A DNA stretch of 64,000 bases from Mycolicibacterium chlorophenolicum (lineage in GTDB: Bacteria > Actinomycetota > Actinomycetes > Mycobacteriales > Mycobacteriaceae). The notes under the pieces are model-generated. The model was given only the letters and a program-made list of their open reading frames with translations. It did not search any database and was not told the origin of the DNA. Every line of letters begins with the position of its first letter. Position 1 is the first letter of the stretch. The stretch lies in assembly GCF_001044235.1 (NCBI RefSeq), contig NZ_JYNL01000014.1, positions 24,070-88,069 of the forward strand, written 5' to 3'. The position numbers and the translations under genes were made by a program. Shown here one piece after another: positions 42,409 to 51,862 of this stretch.

Positions 42409-45045
42409 TCAGCGCCGCAACGCAGCCAGTTCCGCGCGTGAGCGCACACCGAGCTTCGCGTAGATCCGGGTCAGGTGGTACTGCACCGTCTTCGGTGAGA
42501 CGAACAACTCGGCGGCCACATCACGATTCGACAGACCCCGGGCCACCAGCGTGGTCACCGCCTCCTCCTGAGGGGTGAGCTCGATACCGTCGTTGGTGTC
42601 GCGCACCTGGTTCAGGCCACCTGCTTTGAGTTCACGGTCGCATCGCGCCACAAACGCGGTCGCCCCCAGCGACGCAAAGAGTTCACGGGCCGTGCTTATC
42701 GCCGCATCGGCGTCCCGGCGCTTGCCCGCCCGGCGCAGCGTCTGCCCGTAGGCGAAGTTGATCCTGGCCGCGTCGTAGCGCAGCGGCAGTCCCTCGAGCA
42801 GGGCCAGCGACTGGTCGAATGATGTTCGAGCCGCGGCGATGTCGCCGCGCGCGCCCAGCAGCCGGCCGCGGGCGTATCCGAGCCGGGCCTGGGCGCTGCG
42901 GTGGCCCCGCGCCCGCGCTCGCTGCTCGTGGGGCCGCAGGAACTCCTCCGCGGCGGCCAGGTCGCCGTCGAGAACCAGAGCATTGCCGAGCAGATCCGGC
43001 CACGGCCAGTATCCGGGCTCCTGGAGAGATGTACCCGGTGCGATGCGGCGCAGGGGCTCGACGAATCTGCGCACAGCTTTGTGATCGGCCTGTGCCTCGG
43101 CGATCTGACCGTTCAGCAGCAGCGCCGGGATGCGCATGATGGCGTACTCACCCGGACCGGCCGACGCTGCCCGCGCCGCCTCGGCCGCGGCGTCCCAGTC
43201 ACCGCGCAGCGCGGCGATCTGACCGGCAGTCCATTCCAACAGAGGTGTCACCAGGACGATCCCGCTGCTGTCGGCCAGTGCGCGTCCGCGCGCAACACTG
43301 GTCATCGCGTCGTCCCACTCGCCCGTCACGAACTGCACGCGCGCCAGCCATCCGTACGCCCACAGGGTGATTCGCGTCGATCCGCCCAGCGACGCCGCGG
43401 CGACGGCGGTCTCCAGGCTGGTCCGGGCGGCGTCGACGTCGTCGCGCATCAGTTGCACCCAGCCGCGTCCCATCGCGACCCGCTGGGCCTGCGGGCCGTG
43501 ACGGACCCGTGCAGAGAGTTCCTCGTAGGCCGCCGTAGCCCGCCGGGGCTGGCCGGCGGCCAGCAGGCCCAGACCTCGAATCGCGCTCGCCTCGATGGCC
43601 GCGGGGGAGTCCGCGTCGGCGAGTTCCAGGGCCCGATCAGCCCACCGCACCAGCTGCTCGCCCTGACACTGCACCAGTGCATGCAGAACGTGCCGCTGCG
43701 CGATGAACGCCGCGGTGCCGGCATCCCGGTCGGTGTTGACGATGTCCCCCGCGCGTTGCAGGCGAAGTTCGGCCTCCGTGGCTCTTCCGCGCAGGATCGC
43801 GAGATAGGCCAGAACCGCGTTGCGCAGCGCTGTTTCGCGCAGGCTCTCCACCACGGGGACGAGCGCGGCGGCCCCGATGCAGTCTCCCGCCGCGACCAGT
43901 GCGTCCACCGAACGCATCAGCCGCTCGTCGCGCAGCAGCGGGTCGGCGGTCAGCCGACTGGCGTCGCGGAACAGCTCGGCGGCCTGTGCCCAGGCGCCGT
44001 CGTGGCCGTGGGAGTGGGCCAGCGCATCGACCTCGTCGGCCAACAGCGGGTCGGGCACCGGGGTGGCCGCGACCCGGTGCCGCAGCCGCGCGACGGGATC
44101 GGTGACGAGATCGGCTGCGCGACGGTGCCATTCGGCAGCGGCGCTGATCCCGGTCACGTCGATCACCGCGCTCTCGGTGAGGGCGTCGGACCACGTCGGT
44201 TCGCTGGGGTCGCCGGGCGTCAGCAGTCCGGCGGCGGTCGCGGATTCCAGGGCCGCCAAGGGATCGTCGACGGCCGCGAGCAGGGCGGCGTCGGCGAGGC
44301 TGGGATGGTTGCCCAGAACGGCCAGTGCGGTGACGAGTGCCCGCCCGTCCCGACCGGTCCGATCCAGCTGTGCGGCGACACTGCGCGCGACGGCTCGCGG
44401 CGCGGGCAGCGGCGCATCGGGACGCGTCCACGTCGCAGCGGGTACCTCGTCGAGCAGGTCGAGCACATGCCGCGGCACGCCGCCGGTGTGCCTGGTCAGT
44501 CTCTCGGCCATCGCGGGATGCAGGATCCGGCCGGACGCGGAGGCCAGCTCGGCGACCTCGCTGCGGGACAGGCCGGTCAACCGGAGCTGTTCGGCGTCGA
44601 GGTCCGGGACCGGCAGGGCCGACCCTTCGGTGGTCAGCAGCACCGCCACGGGCAGCCGGCGGTGGTGCCGTACCAGCGTCGACAGTGCCTGCAGCGAAAC
44701 GAGATCCGCGTGCTGAGCGTCGTCGATCACGACCGCCACAGGGTCGTCGCCGGTGAGGGCGCGCGCCATTGCGTCGGCGGCGGCGACAGGTTCGGTGGGG
44801 GCGGGTTCCTGCAGGAGCTGGGTCACGACGCCGCCTGCTACTGCCGTCTCCCAGGGAGTGGCGGTGGCCCAGCGTACGAAGGGGCAGCGTGCCGCCACGT
44901 GCCGCAGCAACGCCGTCTTGCCGATACCTGCCGCACCGGTCACCGTGAGCACGCTGATCCCGTCGGAGCCGGACACGGCGCATCGCCGTGTCAGCGCGTC
45001 GATCTCGCGGACGCGGCCGACGAACGCGACGGACGTCCCGGTCAC
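42409..45045 (-). CDS. Large LuxR-type ATPase regulator (LAL/MalT-like)
   Basis: The 878-residue protein has an N-terminal NTPase domain with Walker A GAAGIGKTALL (about residue 35) and Walker B VAVVIDDAQ (about 90), a long TPR-like helical middle (about 350-800) and a C-terminal LuxR helix-turn-helix (LTPQEEAVTTLVARGLSNRDVAAELFVSPKTV in pieces). Such proteins bind effectors through the middle region and use ATP for switching. It follows the ben gene by 23 bases on the same strand, so it is probably the last gene of the ben operon. The GTG has no strong ribosome-binding site, so coupling may help. Confidence 0.85.
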   Translation of the reverse strand: MTGTSVAFVGRVREIDALTRRCAVSGSDGISVLTVTGAAGIGKTALLRHVAARCPFVRWATATPWETAVAGGVVTQLLQEPAPTEPVAAADAMARALTGDDPVAVVIDDAQHADLVSLQALSTLVRHHRRLPVAVLLTTEGSALPVPDLDAEQLRLTGLSRSEVAELASASGRILHPAMAERLTRHTGGVPRHVLDLLDEVPAATWTRPDAPLPAPRAVARSVAAQLDRTGRDGRALVTALAVLGNHPSLADAALLAAVDDPLAALESATAAGLLTPGDPSEPTWSDALTESAVIDVTGISAAAEWHRRAADLVTDPVARLRHRVAATPVPDPLLADEVDALAHSHGHDGAWAQAAELFRDASRLTADPLLRDERLMRSVDALVAAGDCIGAAALVPVVESLRETALRNAVLAYLAILRGRATEAELRLQRAGDIVNTDRDAGTAAFIAQRHVLHALVQCQGEQLVRWADRALELADADSPAAIEASAIRGLGLLAAGQPRRATAAYEELSARVRHGPQAQRVAMGRGWVQLMRDDVDAARTSLETAVAAASLGGSTRITLWAYGWLARVQFVTGEWDDAMTSVARGRALADSSGIVLVTPLLEWTAGQIAALRGDWDAAAEAARAASAGPGEYAIMRIPALLLNGQIAEAQADHKAVRRFVEPLRRIAPGTSLQEPGYWPWPDLLGNALVLDGDLAAAEEFLRPHEQRARARGHRSAQARLGYARGRLLGARGDIAAARTSFDQSLALLEGLPLRYDAARINFAYGQTLRRAGKRRDADAAISTARELFASLGATAFVARCDRELKAGGLNQVRDTNDGIELTPQEEAVTTLVARGLSNRDVAAELFVSPKTVQYHLTRIYAKLGVRSRAELAALRR

Positions 45046-45068
45046 GTGCTCATCGTAGGCGTCCAGGG

Positions 45069-47657
45069 TCAGCCGAGGTCGCCGCCGGCGACGGGCAGCA
45101 CGGTGCCGGTGATGTAGGACGCCTCGTCGGAGGCCAGGAAGCAGATTGCGGCCGCCTGTTCGTCGAGTGTGCCGTAACGCTTGAGCAGGGACGAGGTGAT
45201 GGTCTGCTCGATGTGGGCGTCGAACCAGGCCTGCTCGGTGGAGCTCGACGGCTCGGGGGTGCCGCGGGAGATCCGCCGCGGGGGTGCGGCCGTGCCGCCG
45301 GGCGCGGTGGCGACCACCCGGATGCCCGCGTCGGCGTACTCCATCGCCAGCGACGCGGTGATCGCGTTGATGCCGCCCTTGGCGGCCGAGTACGGGACGC
45401 GGTGGATGCCCCGGGTGGCCGCCGACGACACGTTGACGATGACGCCGCGGCCGCGGTGCACCATGGCGGGCAGCGCTGCACGGCACGCATACAGCGTGGT
45501 CATCAGCGAGCGGTCGATCTCGGAGCGGATCTCGGCGGCGCTGAACTCGGTGAACGGCTTGAAGTTGATCGCCCCGCCGACGTTGTTGACCAGTACGTCG
45601 ATGCGTCCGTAGGCCGAGAGTGTCTGCTGAACAACGTCTTCCGCGCCGTCGATGTGCTCGAGATCAGCGGTCACCGCCACGGCTGACCGGCTCTCGCCGG
45701 CGAGCTGGCCGGCGAGGGCTTCGACCAGTGGGTACCGGTCGGCGAGAACCACGGTTCCGCCTTCGGCGTGGATTCGCCGGGCGGTGCGCTCCCCGATGCC
45801 CTGGGCCGCACCGGTGACGATGACGACCTTGCCGGCGAACCGGCCCGGGGTCACGAAGACCGGGGCCGCCGCGGTCGCGGAGTCGGCCATCGCGCGGCGC
45901 ATGGTCTGCTTCGACCGCTCGGCGTGGGCGAGGATGAGCTCCCGGGCGGCGTCGCGGTCGCCGGATTCGAACGCCCCGACGATGTCGACGTGGTCGCGGG
46001 CACACAACGGATAGCACCAGGTCGCCTCGCTGAGCACCTCGCTCATCCGTCCTTTGACGCCGAGCGCCTGATAGGCGTGCAACAGATGTTCGTTGCCGGT
46101 GAGGGTGAACAGGTAGTCGTGGAAGGCGGCGTTGGTCTCGGTGTACTGCGCGGCATCGACGAAGTGGTCACCGTCGACATAGGGCAACGTCGATTCGGCG
46201 AGGAGGCGGTAGCCGGCGAGTTGCGTGCTGGAAAGCCGGCCGACGGTCAGTTCGAGCGCGCCGAGTTCCAGTGCCGAGCGTGCCTCGAACAGTGCGTCGG
46301 ACTCGCGCACCTCGGGGTGCTCCTCGCCGATCTGGTAGCCGTCGGCGCTGACGACGGCCGGCTCGTCGGGCCGCGCGGCTGCGGCGACGGGCGCGGTCAT
46401 CAGTTGACCGGCGATACGCCGGGCGAGGTCACCGTCGTCACGGACCGGCCCCGCCGCGGGCAGGGGTGGGAACTCCCGCGCGGGCAGCACGGACTGGCCG
46501 GCGAGGGTGCGCGCTTCCGGCGCCGGCAGGATCTGGTCCTCGTCGACCTCTGTGGCCGAACCTGCGTCTCCGGCGGTCCGTGAGGTGGCAGCGCCGGTCT
46601 TCACCAGACCGAACTTCTCGTAGTAGAAGCCGGTGGGCTCGAGCCCGGCGCGGTTGAGGTGGGTGCGCACCGACTCGACCATGGGCGGTGGCCCGCACAG
46701 GTAGATCGCGACGTCGCCGCCGTGGAGGTGTTCCAGATCGATGAGGCTGGTGACGTACGCCCGGTCGGGCCCCCGGTTCGGCGCCGAGCTGCCCGGGTCG
46801 GACACACAGTGGTCCCACGTGAAAGTATCCATCGCCGAGTCGATTTCGGCGATCTCGTCGAGCGCGGTGAGGTCCTCATCGGTGCTGACCCCGTAGATGA
46901 GATGCGCCCGGCGGGTGCTGCCGGCGGCGTGCATCGCGCGCAGCATCGACAGAATGGGCGCGAGTCCGGTGCCGCCGGCCAGCAGCAGCACCGGCCGCTC
47001 GGCTTCGCGGAGGAAGAACGACCCGTTCGGGCCGGTGAAGGTGAGGGTGTCCCCGACGGCGGCGCGGCCGGTCAGGTAACCCGACATCGCGCCGCCGGGG
47101 CTGAGCTTGATCAGGAAGGTGAGCCGGCTTTCGTGGGGCGCGTTGGAGAACGAGTACGACCGGCTCTGATCGGTGCCGGGTACCGTGATGTTGACGTATT
47201 GGCCGGGCAGGAAGGCCAATTCGTTGCGGTTGGGGATGTCGATCCCGATCTTGACGGTGGTCGCGGACAGTCGACGCAGCTCGGTCAGCGTACCGGTGTA
47301 GCTGGCCGCCTGGGTCTTGGCGAGGTCGGACGTACCGGCGATCTGCAGAATTAGATCGGAGCGGGGCCGCATGCTGCACGGCAGCACGTACCCGGCATCC
47401 GCCTCGTCGGCGGACAGCGCGTCGTCGATGTAGGTCCCTCCGTCGTAACTTCCGGATTCACACAGGGCCTTGCACGTTCCGCACGCTCCGTCGCGGCAGT
47501 CCAGTGGGATGTTGATGCGCTGTCGATAGGACGCGTCGGCGACGGTCTGGTCGCCGCGACAGCTGACGAACCGGGTGACGCCGTCTTCGAACGACAGCGC
47601 CACGGAGTACACGTCGGCCGGGTTCCGGTTGGGTGCGGGGGGTGACACAGCGGTCAC
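45069..47657 (-). CDS. benCD: BenC-FCD-BenD fusion: benzoate dioxygenase reductase, GntR-type effector domain, diol dehydrogenase
   Basis: This single 862-residue frame has no internal stop. Residues about 15-100: [2Fe-2S] ferredoxin with Cys54, Cys59, Cys62 and Cys94. About 120-350: FAD (RSYSFSN at 166) and NAD (GGTGLAP at 228, CGPPPMV at 321) domains, together BenC. About 445-590: helical domain like the FCD effector domain of GntR regulators, with FH (His513), His556 and His578 where FCD proteins bind metal. About 605-862: SDR with TGAAQGIG (615), NVSSA (742) and Tyr756-Lys760, matching BenD. So electron supply to BenAB and oxidation of the cis-diol to catechol are in one chain, with a small-molecule-binding domain between. 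No DNA-binding domain is present. The GTG follows AGAGGAG. Confidence 0.85.
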   Translation of the reverse strand: MTAVSPPAPNRNPADVYSVALSFEDGVTRFVSCRGDQTVADASYRQRINIPLDCRDGACGTCKALCESGSYDGGTYIDDALSADEADAGYVLPCSMRPRSDLILQIAGTSDLAKTQAASYTGTLTELRRLSATTVKIGIDIPNRNELAFLPGQYVNITVPGTDQSRSYSFSNAPHESRLTFLIKLSPGGAMSGYLTGRAAVGDTLTFTGPNGSFFLREAERPVLLLAGGTGLAPILSMLRAMHAAGSTRRAHLIYGVSTDEDLTALDEIAEIDSAMDTFTWDHCVSDPGSSAPNRGPDRAYVTSLIDLEHLHGGDVAIYLCGPPPMVESVRTHLNRAGLEPTGFYYEKFGLVKTGAATSRTAGDAGSATEVDEDQILPAPEARTLAGQSVLPAREFPPLPAAGPVRDDGDLARRIAGQLMTAPVAAAARPDEPAVVSADGYQIGEEHPEVRESDALFEARSALELGALELTVGRLSSTQLAGYRLLAESTLPYVDGDHFVDAAQYTETNAAFHDYLFTLTGNEHLLHAYQALGVKGRMSEVLSEATWCYPLCARDHVDIVGAFESGDRDAARELILAHAERSKQTMRRAMADSATAAAPVFVTPGRFAGKVVIVTGAAQGIGERTARRIHAEGGTVVLADRYPLVEALAGQLAGESRSAVAVTADLEHIDGAEDVVQQTLSAYGRIDVLVNNVGGAINFKPFTEFSAAEIRSEIDRSLMTTLYACRAALPAMVHRGRGVIVNVSSAATRGIHRVPYSAAKGGINAITASLAMEYADAGIRVVATAPGGTAAPPRRISRGTPEPSSSTEQAWFDAHIEQTITSSLLKRYGTLDEQAAAICFLASDEASYITGTVLPVAGGDLG

Positions 47658-47668
47658 GGCGATCTCCT

Positions 47669-48187
47669 CTAGAAGTGGTAGACGTCCACCACGTGGTGGA
47701 TGTAATCGTTCTTGAGCACGACGGTCTTGCGGCGGATCAGAGGTTGCTCGCCGGTGAAGTCGACGGTGTAGAACGAGGTTCCGTAATACGGATCGATGGT
47801 GTGATAGCGGAAATACATGGTGTGCCAGTTGAATCGGACGTCGACGAGATCGCCGCGGCGCTCGATCACTTCCACGTTGCTGATGTTGTGACTGGTGCGC
47901 GGCTCCGGTATCGAGGTGGCCGACGAGCGTTCGGTGCGGATCCGGAACACCCGGTCCTCGAGGCCGCCCTTGTTGGCGTAGTAGATCAGCGAGATGTCGC
48001 GCTGCGGGTCCTCGACCAGTCGGTCGTCGTCGGTCCACGCCGGCATCCAGTACACGACGTCGTCGGCATAGCAGTCGAGCCATTTCTCGAACTCGCGATC
48101 GTCGAGATAGCGTGCCTCGCGGTAGAGGAACTGCTCGATCATGTTCTGCGTGACGAGTTTCCCGGTCGTCTCGATCGTCTCGGTCAT
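47669..48187 (-). CDS. benB: Benzoate 1,2-dioxygenase small (beta) subunit
   Basis: The 172-residue protein is the structural beta subunit of a Rieske ring-hydroxylating oxygenase: MIEQFLYREARYLDDREFEKWLDCYADDVVYWMPAW (in parts) and YRYHTIDPYYGTSFYTVDF-like C-terminal strand. It has no catalytic metal. It overlaps benA by four bases (ATGA). Confidence 0.92.
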   Translation of the reverse strand: MTETIETTGKLVTQNMIEQFLYREARYLDDREFEKWLDCYADDVVYWMPAWTDDDRLVEDPQRDISLIYYANKGGLEDRVFRIRTERSSATSIPEPRTSHNISNVEVIERRGDLVDVRFNWHTMYFRYHTIDPYYGTSFYTVDFTGEQPLIRRKTVVLKNDYIHHVVDVYHF

Positions 48188-49545
48188 CGTCCGTTCTCCT
48201 CCTGCCCGCGCACCGCGCGGCGCATCGTCTCGAGCCAGTAGCCGTGCTGAACGGGGTAGAGACCCTCGTCCTCGTTCTTGACACCCGCGGAGATCACCCC
48301 GTCCATCCCCAGCGACGTGGCCACCTCGTCGGGTCCCGTCAGCCAGTGCTGAGCACCCCGGCTCATGTCGTTCCACGGGGCCGCGCTCGCGCGGAACGTC
48401 AGCTGGCAGGACCGAAATTCCTCGAGGTCGTCGGGGGTCGCCATCCCGGAGGCGTTGAAGAAGTCCTCGTACTGGCGGATCCGTTGGGAGCGGGCGGCCG
48501 CGCTCTCCCCCTTCGGCGCGATGCAGTAGATGGTGACCTCGGTCTTGTCCGGTGCGATGGGCCGGAAGTGTCGGATCTGCGTCGAGAACTGGTCCATCAC
48601 ATAGACGTTCGGATAGATGCACAGGTTGCGTGAGCCCTTGACCATGAAGTCGCCCTTGGCGTCGCCGAACCTGTCCTTGAGTTCGTCGAGTCGGTCCCAC
48701 AACGGGCGGTCCTGTGGATTGGCCGCCCAGGTCCACAGGCACAGGTGCCCGTGCGGGAACGACCAGTACCCGCCGCCCGACTTGCCCCAGCCGCCGGCGT
48801 CGAGTGCCTTGGTGTCGTTCGTCGACTCGCCGGTGGTGCGTCTGCTGGTGGTGGCGGCGTAGTTCCAGTGCGTCGCGGTGACGTGGTAGCCGTCGGCGCC
48901 GTTCTCCGCCTGTACTTTCCAGTTGCCGTCGTAGGTGTACGTCGACGAGCCGCGCAGCACTTCCAGACCGTCGGGGGACTGATCGACGAGCATGTCGATC
49001 ACCGTGGTGGCGTCACCGAGGTGCTCGGTGAGGGGCAGTACGTCGTCGTTGAGGCTGCCGAACAGGAAGCCGCGGTACCCCTCGAACCGGGCGACCTTCG
49101 TCATGTTGTGGCTGCCGCCGACGTTGAACGTCTCCGGGTAACCCGCCCCGTCGGGGTCCTTGACCTTCAGCAGGGTCCCGTCGTTGCGGAACGTCCAGCC
49201 GTGGAACGGGCACGTCAGGGTCATTCGGTTGTCGGTCTTGCGCCGGCAGACCATGGCGCCGCGGTGTGCGCACGCGTTGATGAGTAAGTGCAGGTCGCCG
49301 TTCTTGTCGCGGGTGATGACGACGGGCTGGCGCCCGATGTAGGTGGTGAAGTAGTCGCCCGGGTTCGGCACCTGGCTCTCGTGGGCGAGGTAGATCCAGT
49401 TGCCCTCGAAGATGTGTGTCATCTCGAGTTCGAAGACGTCCTCGTCGGTGAAGATGCGCCGGTTGGTCCGGAAGACGCCGGCGTCCGGGTCGTCGATGAC
49501 GGCGTCGGAAAGGACGTCGGCGACGTGGTTCAGGGATGTGGTCAC
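48184..49545 (-). CDS. benA: Benzoate 1,2-dioxygenase large (alpha) subunit
   Basis: The 453-residue protein has the Rieske site Cys92-x-His94 and Cys112-x2-His115 (CPFHGW), and iron ligands His221 and His226 in GYHVTATHW. With BenB and the reductase domain it converts benzoate to the 1,6-cis-dihydrodiol. Benzoate is inferred from neighbours (diol dehydrogenase and catechol genes); a related ring acid such as toluate is possible. GTG follows TGGAGG. It is divergent from the LysR gene. Confidence 0.9.
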   Translation of the reverse strand: MTTSLNHVADVLSDAVIDDPDAGVFRTNRRIFTDEDVFELEMTHIFEGNWIYLAHESQVPNPGDYFTTYIGRQPVVITRDKNGDLHLLINACAHRGAMVCRRKTDNRMTLTCPFHGWTFRNDGTLLKVKDPDGAGYPETFNVGGSHNMTKVARFEGYRGFLFGSLNDDVLPLTEHLGDATTVIDMLVDQSPDGLEVLRGSSTYTYDGNWKVQAENGADGYHVTATHWNYAATTSRRTTGESTNDTKALDAGGWGKSGGGYWSFPHGHLCLWTWAANPQDRPLWDRLDELKDRFGDAKGDFMVKGSRNLCIYPNVYVMDQFSTQIRHFRPIAPDKTEVTIYCIAPKGESAAARSQRIRQYEDFFNASGMATPDDLEEFRSCQLTFRASAAPWNDMSRGAQHWLTGPDEVATSLGMDGVISAGVKNEDEGLYPVQHGYWLETMRRAVRGQEENGR

Positions 49546-49656
49546 AGGTGCCTCCAGCGAGCGTTCGTGTGATGCTTCCCCGAACACTGTCACCGCGTGG
49601 TGCCGGTCACACTAGGTGAATTGCCAGTCCTGACCTGGACGTCTATTGACCATTGG

Positions 49657-49696
49657 CATCGATGAATAGAGCACAAATAGGTCTTTGTCATCGATG
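49657..49696. promoter_or_regulatory. CATCGATG direct repeats in the ben/LysR divergent region
   Basis: CATCGATG occurs at 49657-49664 and 49689-49696, 32 bases apart (about three turns), with ATTGG flanking both in mirrored sense. The 241-base region separates benA from the lysR gene. A LysR tetramer covering both sites would fit. The BenM/CatM-type ATAC-N7-GTAT box was not seen. Confidence 0.4.
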
Positions 49697-49786
49697 GATT
49701 GGCGGTCTAGCGTCAACCGTGTCGGTGATCACACCGGGCAACCCTCTGAGGCCTGGGACATCGACGCGAAGCCGGAAGGACTGGAC

Positions 49787-50701
49787 ATGGAGTTGCGCCA
49801 TCTCCGCTACTTCGTCGCCGTGGCCGATACCTGTCACTTCGGTCAAGCGGCCGAGCAGCTGCACATCGCGCAGCCGGCACTGTCGTATGCGATCCGGCAG
49901 CTGGAAAGCGAACTGGACGCCACGCTGTTCACCCGCACCACCCGCCGGGTGTCGCTGACGCCGGCCGGGGAGTTCCTGCGCGCCGAGGCCGGACGGATCC
50001 TCACGGGCGTCGACGAAGCCGAACGCGGGGTGCGCCGTATCGCGGCCGGCCGCACCGGCCTGCTGCGGCTGGGGATGACCGGCACCGCCGCGTTCTCCCA
50101 TCTGCCCCGCATCGCGCGGATCGTGCGGCGGGAGCTGCCGGGGGTGGCGCTCGACATCCGCTCCGACGTGCTCACCCCCGACCAGTGCGAGGGCCTGCGA
50201 TCGGGCACCCTCGACGTCGGTGTGCTGCGCCCGCCGGCCGTCGGCGAGGACATCGAGATCCGCACCATCGACCTCGAACAGCTGGTGCTGGCGGTGTCGG
50301 CCGACCACCGGCTGGCCGTCGAACCCGTGGTCGCGGTGGCGGATCTGCGCAGCGAACCGTTCGTCGGCTACGCCAGCCCCGACTCCGCGGTCAACCATGC
50401 CGTGGCGCGCAGTTGCCGGCGCGCCGGCTTCGTACCCCACCGCGAGTACAGCGCCCCGAGCACCGCGGTGCTGCTCGCGCTCGTGGCGGCCGGTCTCGGC
50501 GTCGCGGTGGTGCCGGCCTCGGTGCGGGCACTGGCACTGCACGGCGTCGTGTTCCGCGACCTGACCGACAGCGGCACCATCGAGCTCGCGCTGGCGTGGC
50601 GCCGAGGTGTCGACAACCCCGTCGTTGACGCCGTCGTCGCACTGCTCTCCGCCGGGCTGACCTCCACCACCGATTTCGCGCACACCCAGGGACGATCATG
50701 A
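49787..50701 (+). CDS. LysR-family regulator of the cat/ben genes
   Basis: The 304-residue protein has the LysR helix-turn-helix at residues 1-60 (MELRHLRYFVAVADTCHFGQAAEQLHIAQPALSYAIRQLE in parts) and an effector domain. It is of the CatR/CatM/BenM kind by context and probably responds to muconate and/or benzoate. The ATG at 49787 has a GGAAGGA ribosome-binding site. Its stop overlaps catB by ATGA, so it is in the same transcript as the genes it likely controls. Confidence 0.88.
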   Translation: MELRHLRYFVAVADTCHFGQAAEQLHIAQPALSYAIRQLESELDATLFTRTTRRVSLTPAGEFLRAEAGRILTGVDEAERGVRRIAAGRTGLLRLGMTGTAAFSHLPRIARIVRRELPGVALDIRSDVLTPDQCEGLRSGTLDVGVLRPPAVGEDIEIRTIDLEQLVLAVSADHRLAVEPVVAVADLRSEPFVGYASPDSAVNHAVARSCRRAGFVPHREYSAPSTAVLLALVAAGLGVAVVPASVRALALHGVVFRDLTDSGTIELALAWRRGVDNPVVDAVVALLSAGLTSTTDFAHTQGRS

Positions 50702-51801
50702 AAATCACTGCCGTAGAGGCTGTTCCGTTCTCGATCCCGTACAGCAAGCCGCTCAGGTTCGCTTCCGGCGAGGTGCACTCGGCCGACCACGTGCTGGTCC
50801 GGGTGCACACCGACGAAGGCGTCGTCGGCGTGGCCGAGGCACCGCCGCGCCCCTTCACCTACGGCGAGACGCAGGACGGCATCCTCGCGGTGATCCGGCA
50901 GATCTTCGCCCCCCAGATCGTCGGCCTGCGGCTGACCGAACGCGAAGTCGTCACCGCCCGCCTGGCGCGCACCGTCGGCAATCCGACCGCGAAAGCCGCT
51001 GTGGACATGGCGATCTGGGATGCGCTGGGCCGCAGCCTGGACCTGCCCGTCAGTGACCTGCTGGGCGGCTACACCAATCGCATGCGGGTGAGTCACATGT
51101 TGGGCTTCGACTCCCCGGAGGCGATGGTGACCGAGGCCGAGCGCATCGTGGACCGCTACGGCATCCGGACGTTCAAGGTGAAGGTCGGGCGTCGCCCGAT
51201 CGAGCTGGACACCGCGGTGGTGCGGGCGCTGCGCGAGCACTTCGGTGACACCGTCGAGCTCTACGTCGACGCCAACCGCGGCTGGAGCGCCGCAGAGGCT
51301 TTGCGGGCCATGACGCAGATGGCCGACCTCGATCTGCTGTTCGCCGAGGAACTGTGCCCGGCCGACGACGTCCTGGGCCGGCGGTGGCTGGTCAGCCACC
51401 TGCAGGTGCCGTTCATCGCCGACGAGTCGGTGCCCACCCCGGCCGACGTCACCCGCGAGGTGCTGGCCGGCTCGGCCACGGCGGTCAGCATCAAGACCGC
51501 ACGCACCGGGTTCACCGGCTCGCAGCGCGTGCATCACCTCGCCGAGGGACTGGGCCTGGAGGTCGTCATCGGCAACCAGATCGACGGCCAGGTCGGCACC
51601 GCCTGCGCGGTGGCCTTCGGCGCCGCGTTCGAGCGCACGGCGCGCCGTGCCGGCGAGCTGTCCAACTTCCTGGACATGTCCGACGATCTGCTGGCTGCGC
51701 CGCTGCGCATCCGCGACGGCGAACTGCATGTGCCCGCGGGACCGGGCCTGGGGATCGAGATCGACCCCGACAAGCTCGCCCGCTACCGCACGGACCACTG
51801 A
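50698..51801 (+). CDS. catB: Muconate cycloisomerase
   Basis: The 367-residue enolase-superfamily enzyme turns cis,cis-muconate into muconolactone. It has FKVKVG with catalytic Lys162, metal ligands Asp191 (DANRGW), Glu217 (AEEL) and Asp242 (ADES), and Lys266 (SIKTA). The N-terminal cap domain is complete. It is followed by catA across 61 bases. Confidence 0.92.
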   Translation: MKITAVEAVPFSIPYSKPLRFASGEVHSADHVLVRVHTDEGVVGVAEAPPRPFTYGETQDGILAVIRQIFAPQIVGLRLTEREVVTARLARTVGNPTAKAAVDMAIWDALGRSLDLPVSDLLGGYTNRMRVSHMLGFDSPEAMVTEAERIVDRYGIRTFKVKVGRRPIELDTAVVRALREHFGDTVELYVDANRGWSAAEALRAMTQMADLDLLFAEELCPADDVLGRRWLVSHLQVPFIADESVPTPADVTREVLAGSATAVSIKTARTGFTGSQRVHHLAEGLGLEVVIGNQIDGQVGTACAVAFGAAFERTARRAGELSNFLDMSDDLLAAPLRIRDGELHVPAGPGLGIEIDPDKLARYRTDH

Positions 51802-51862
51802 AGACCCCCGGTATCAGCCGACCGGAACAACCAAACGACAACCCAGAGAAAAGAGCACGACC

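Noticed and set aside
45100..47657. The ben fusion as three separate genes misread by a missing stop
   Set aside because: No stop or good ribosome-binding site with a start codon was seen at either domain border, and the linkers are Ala/Pro-rich as in real fusions. A sequencing error remains possible but has no support in the sequence.
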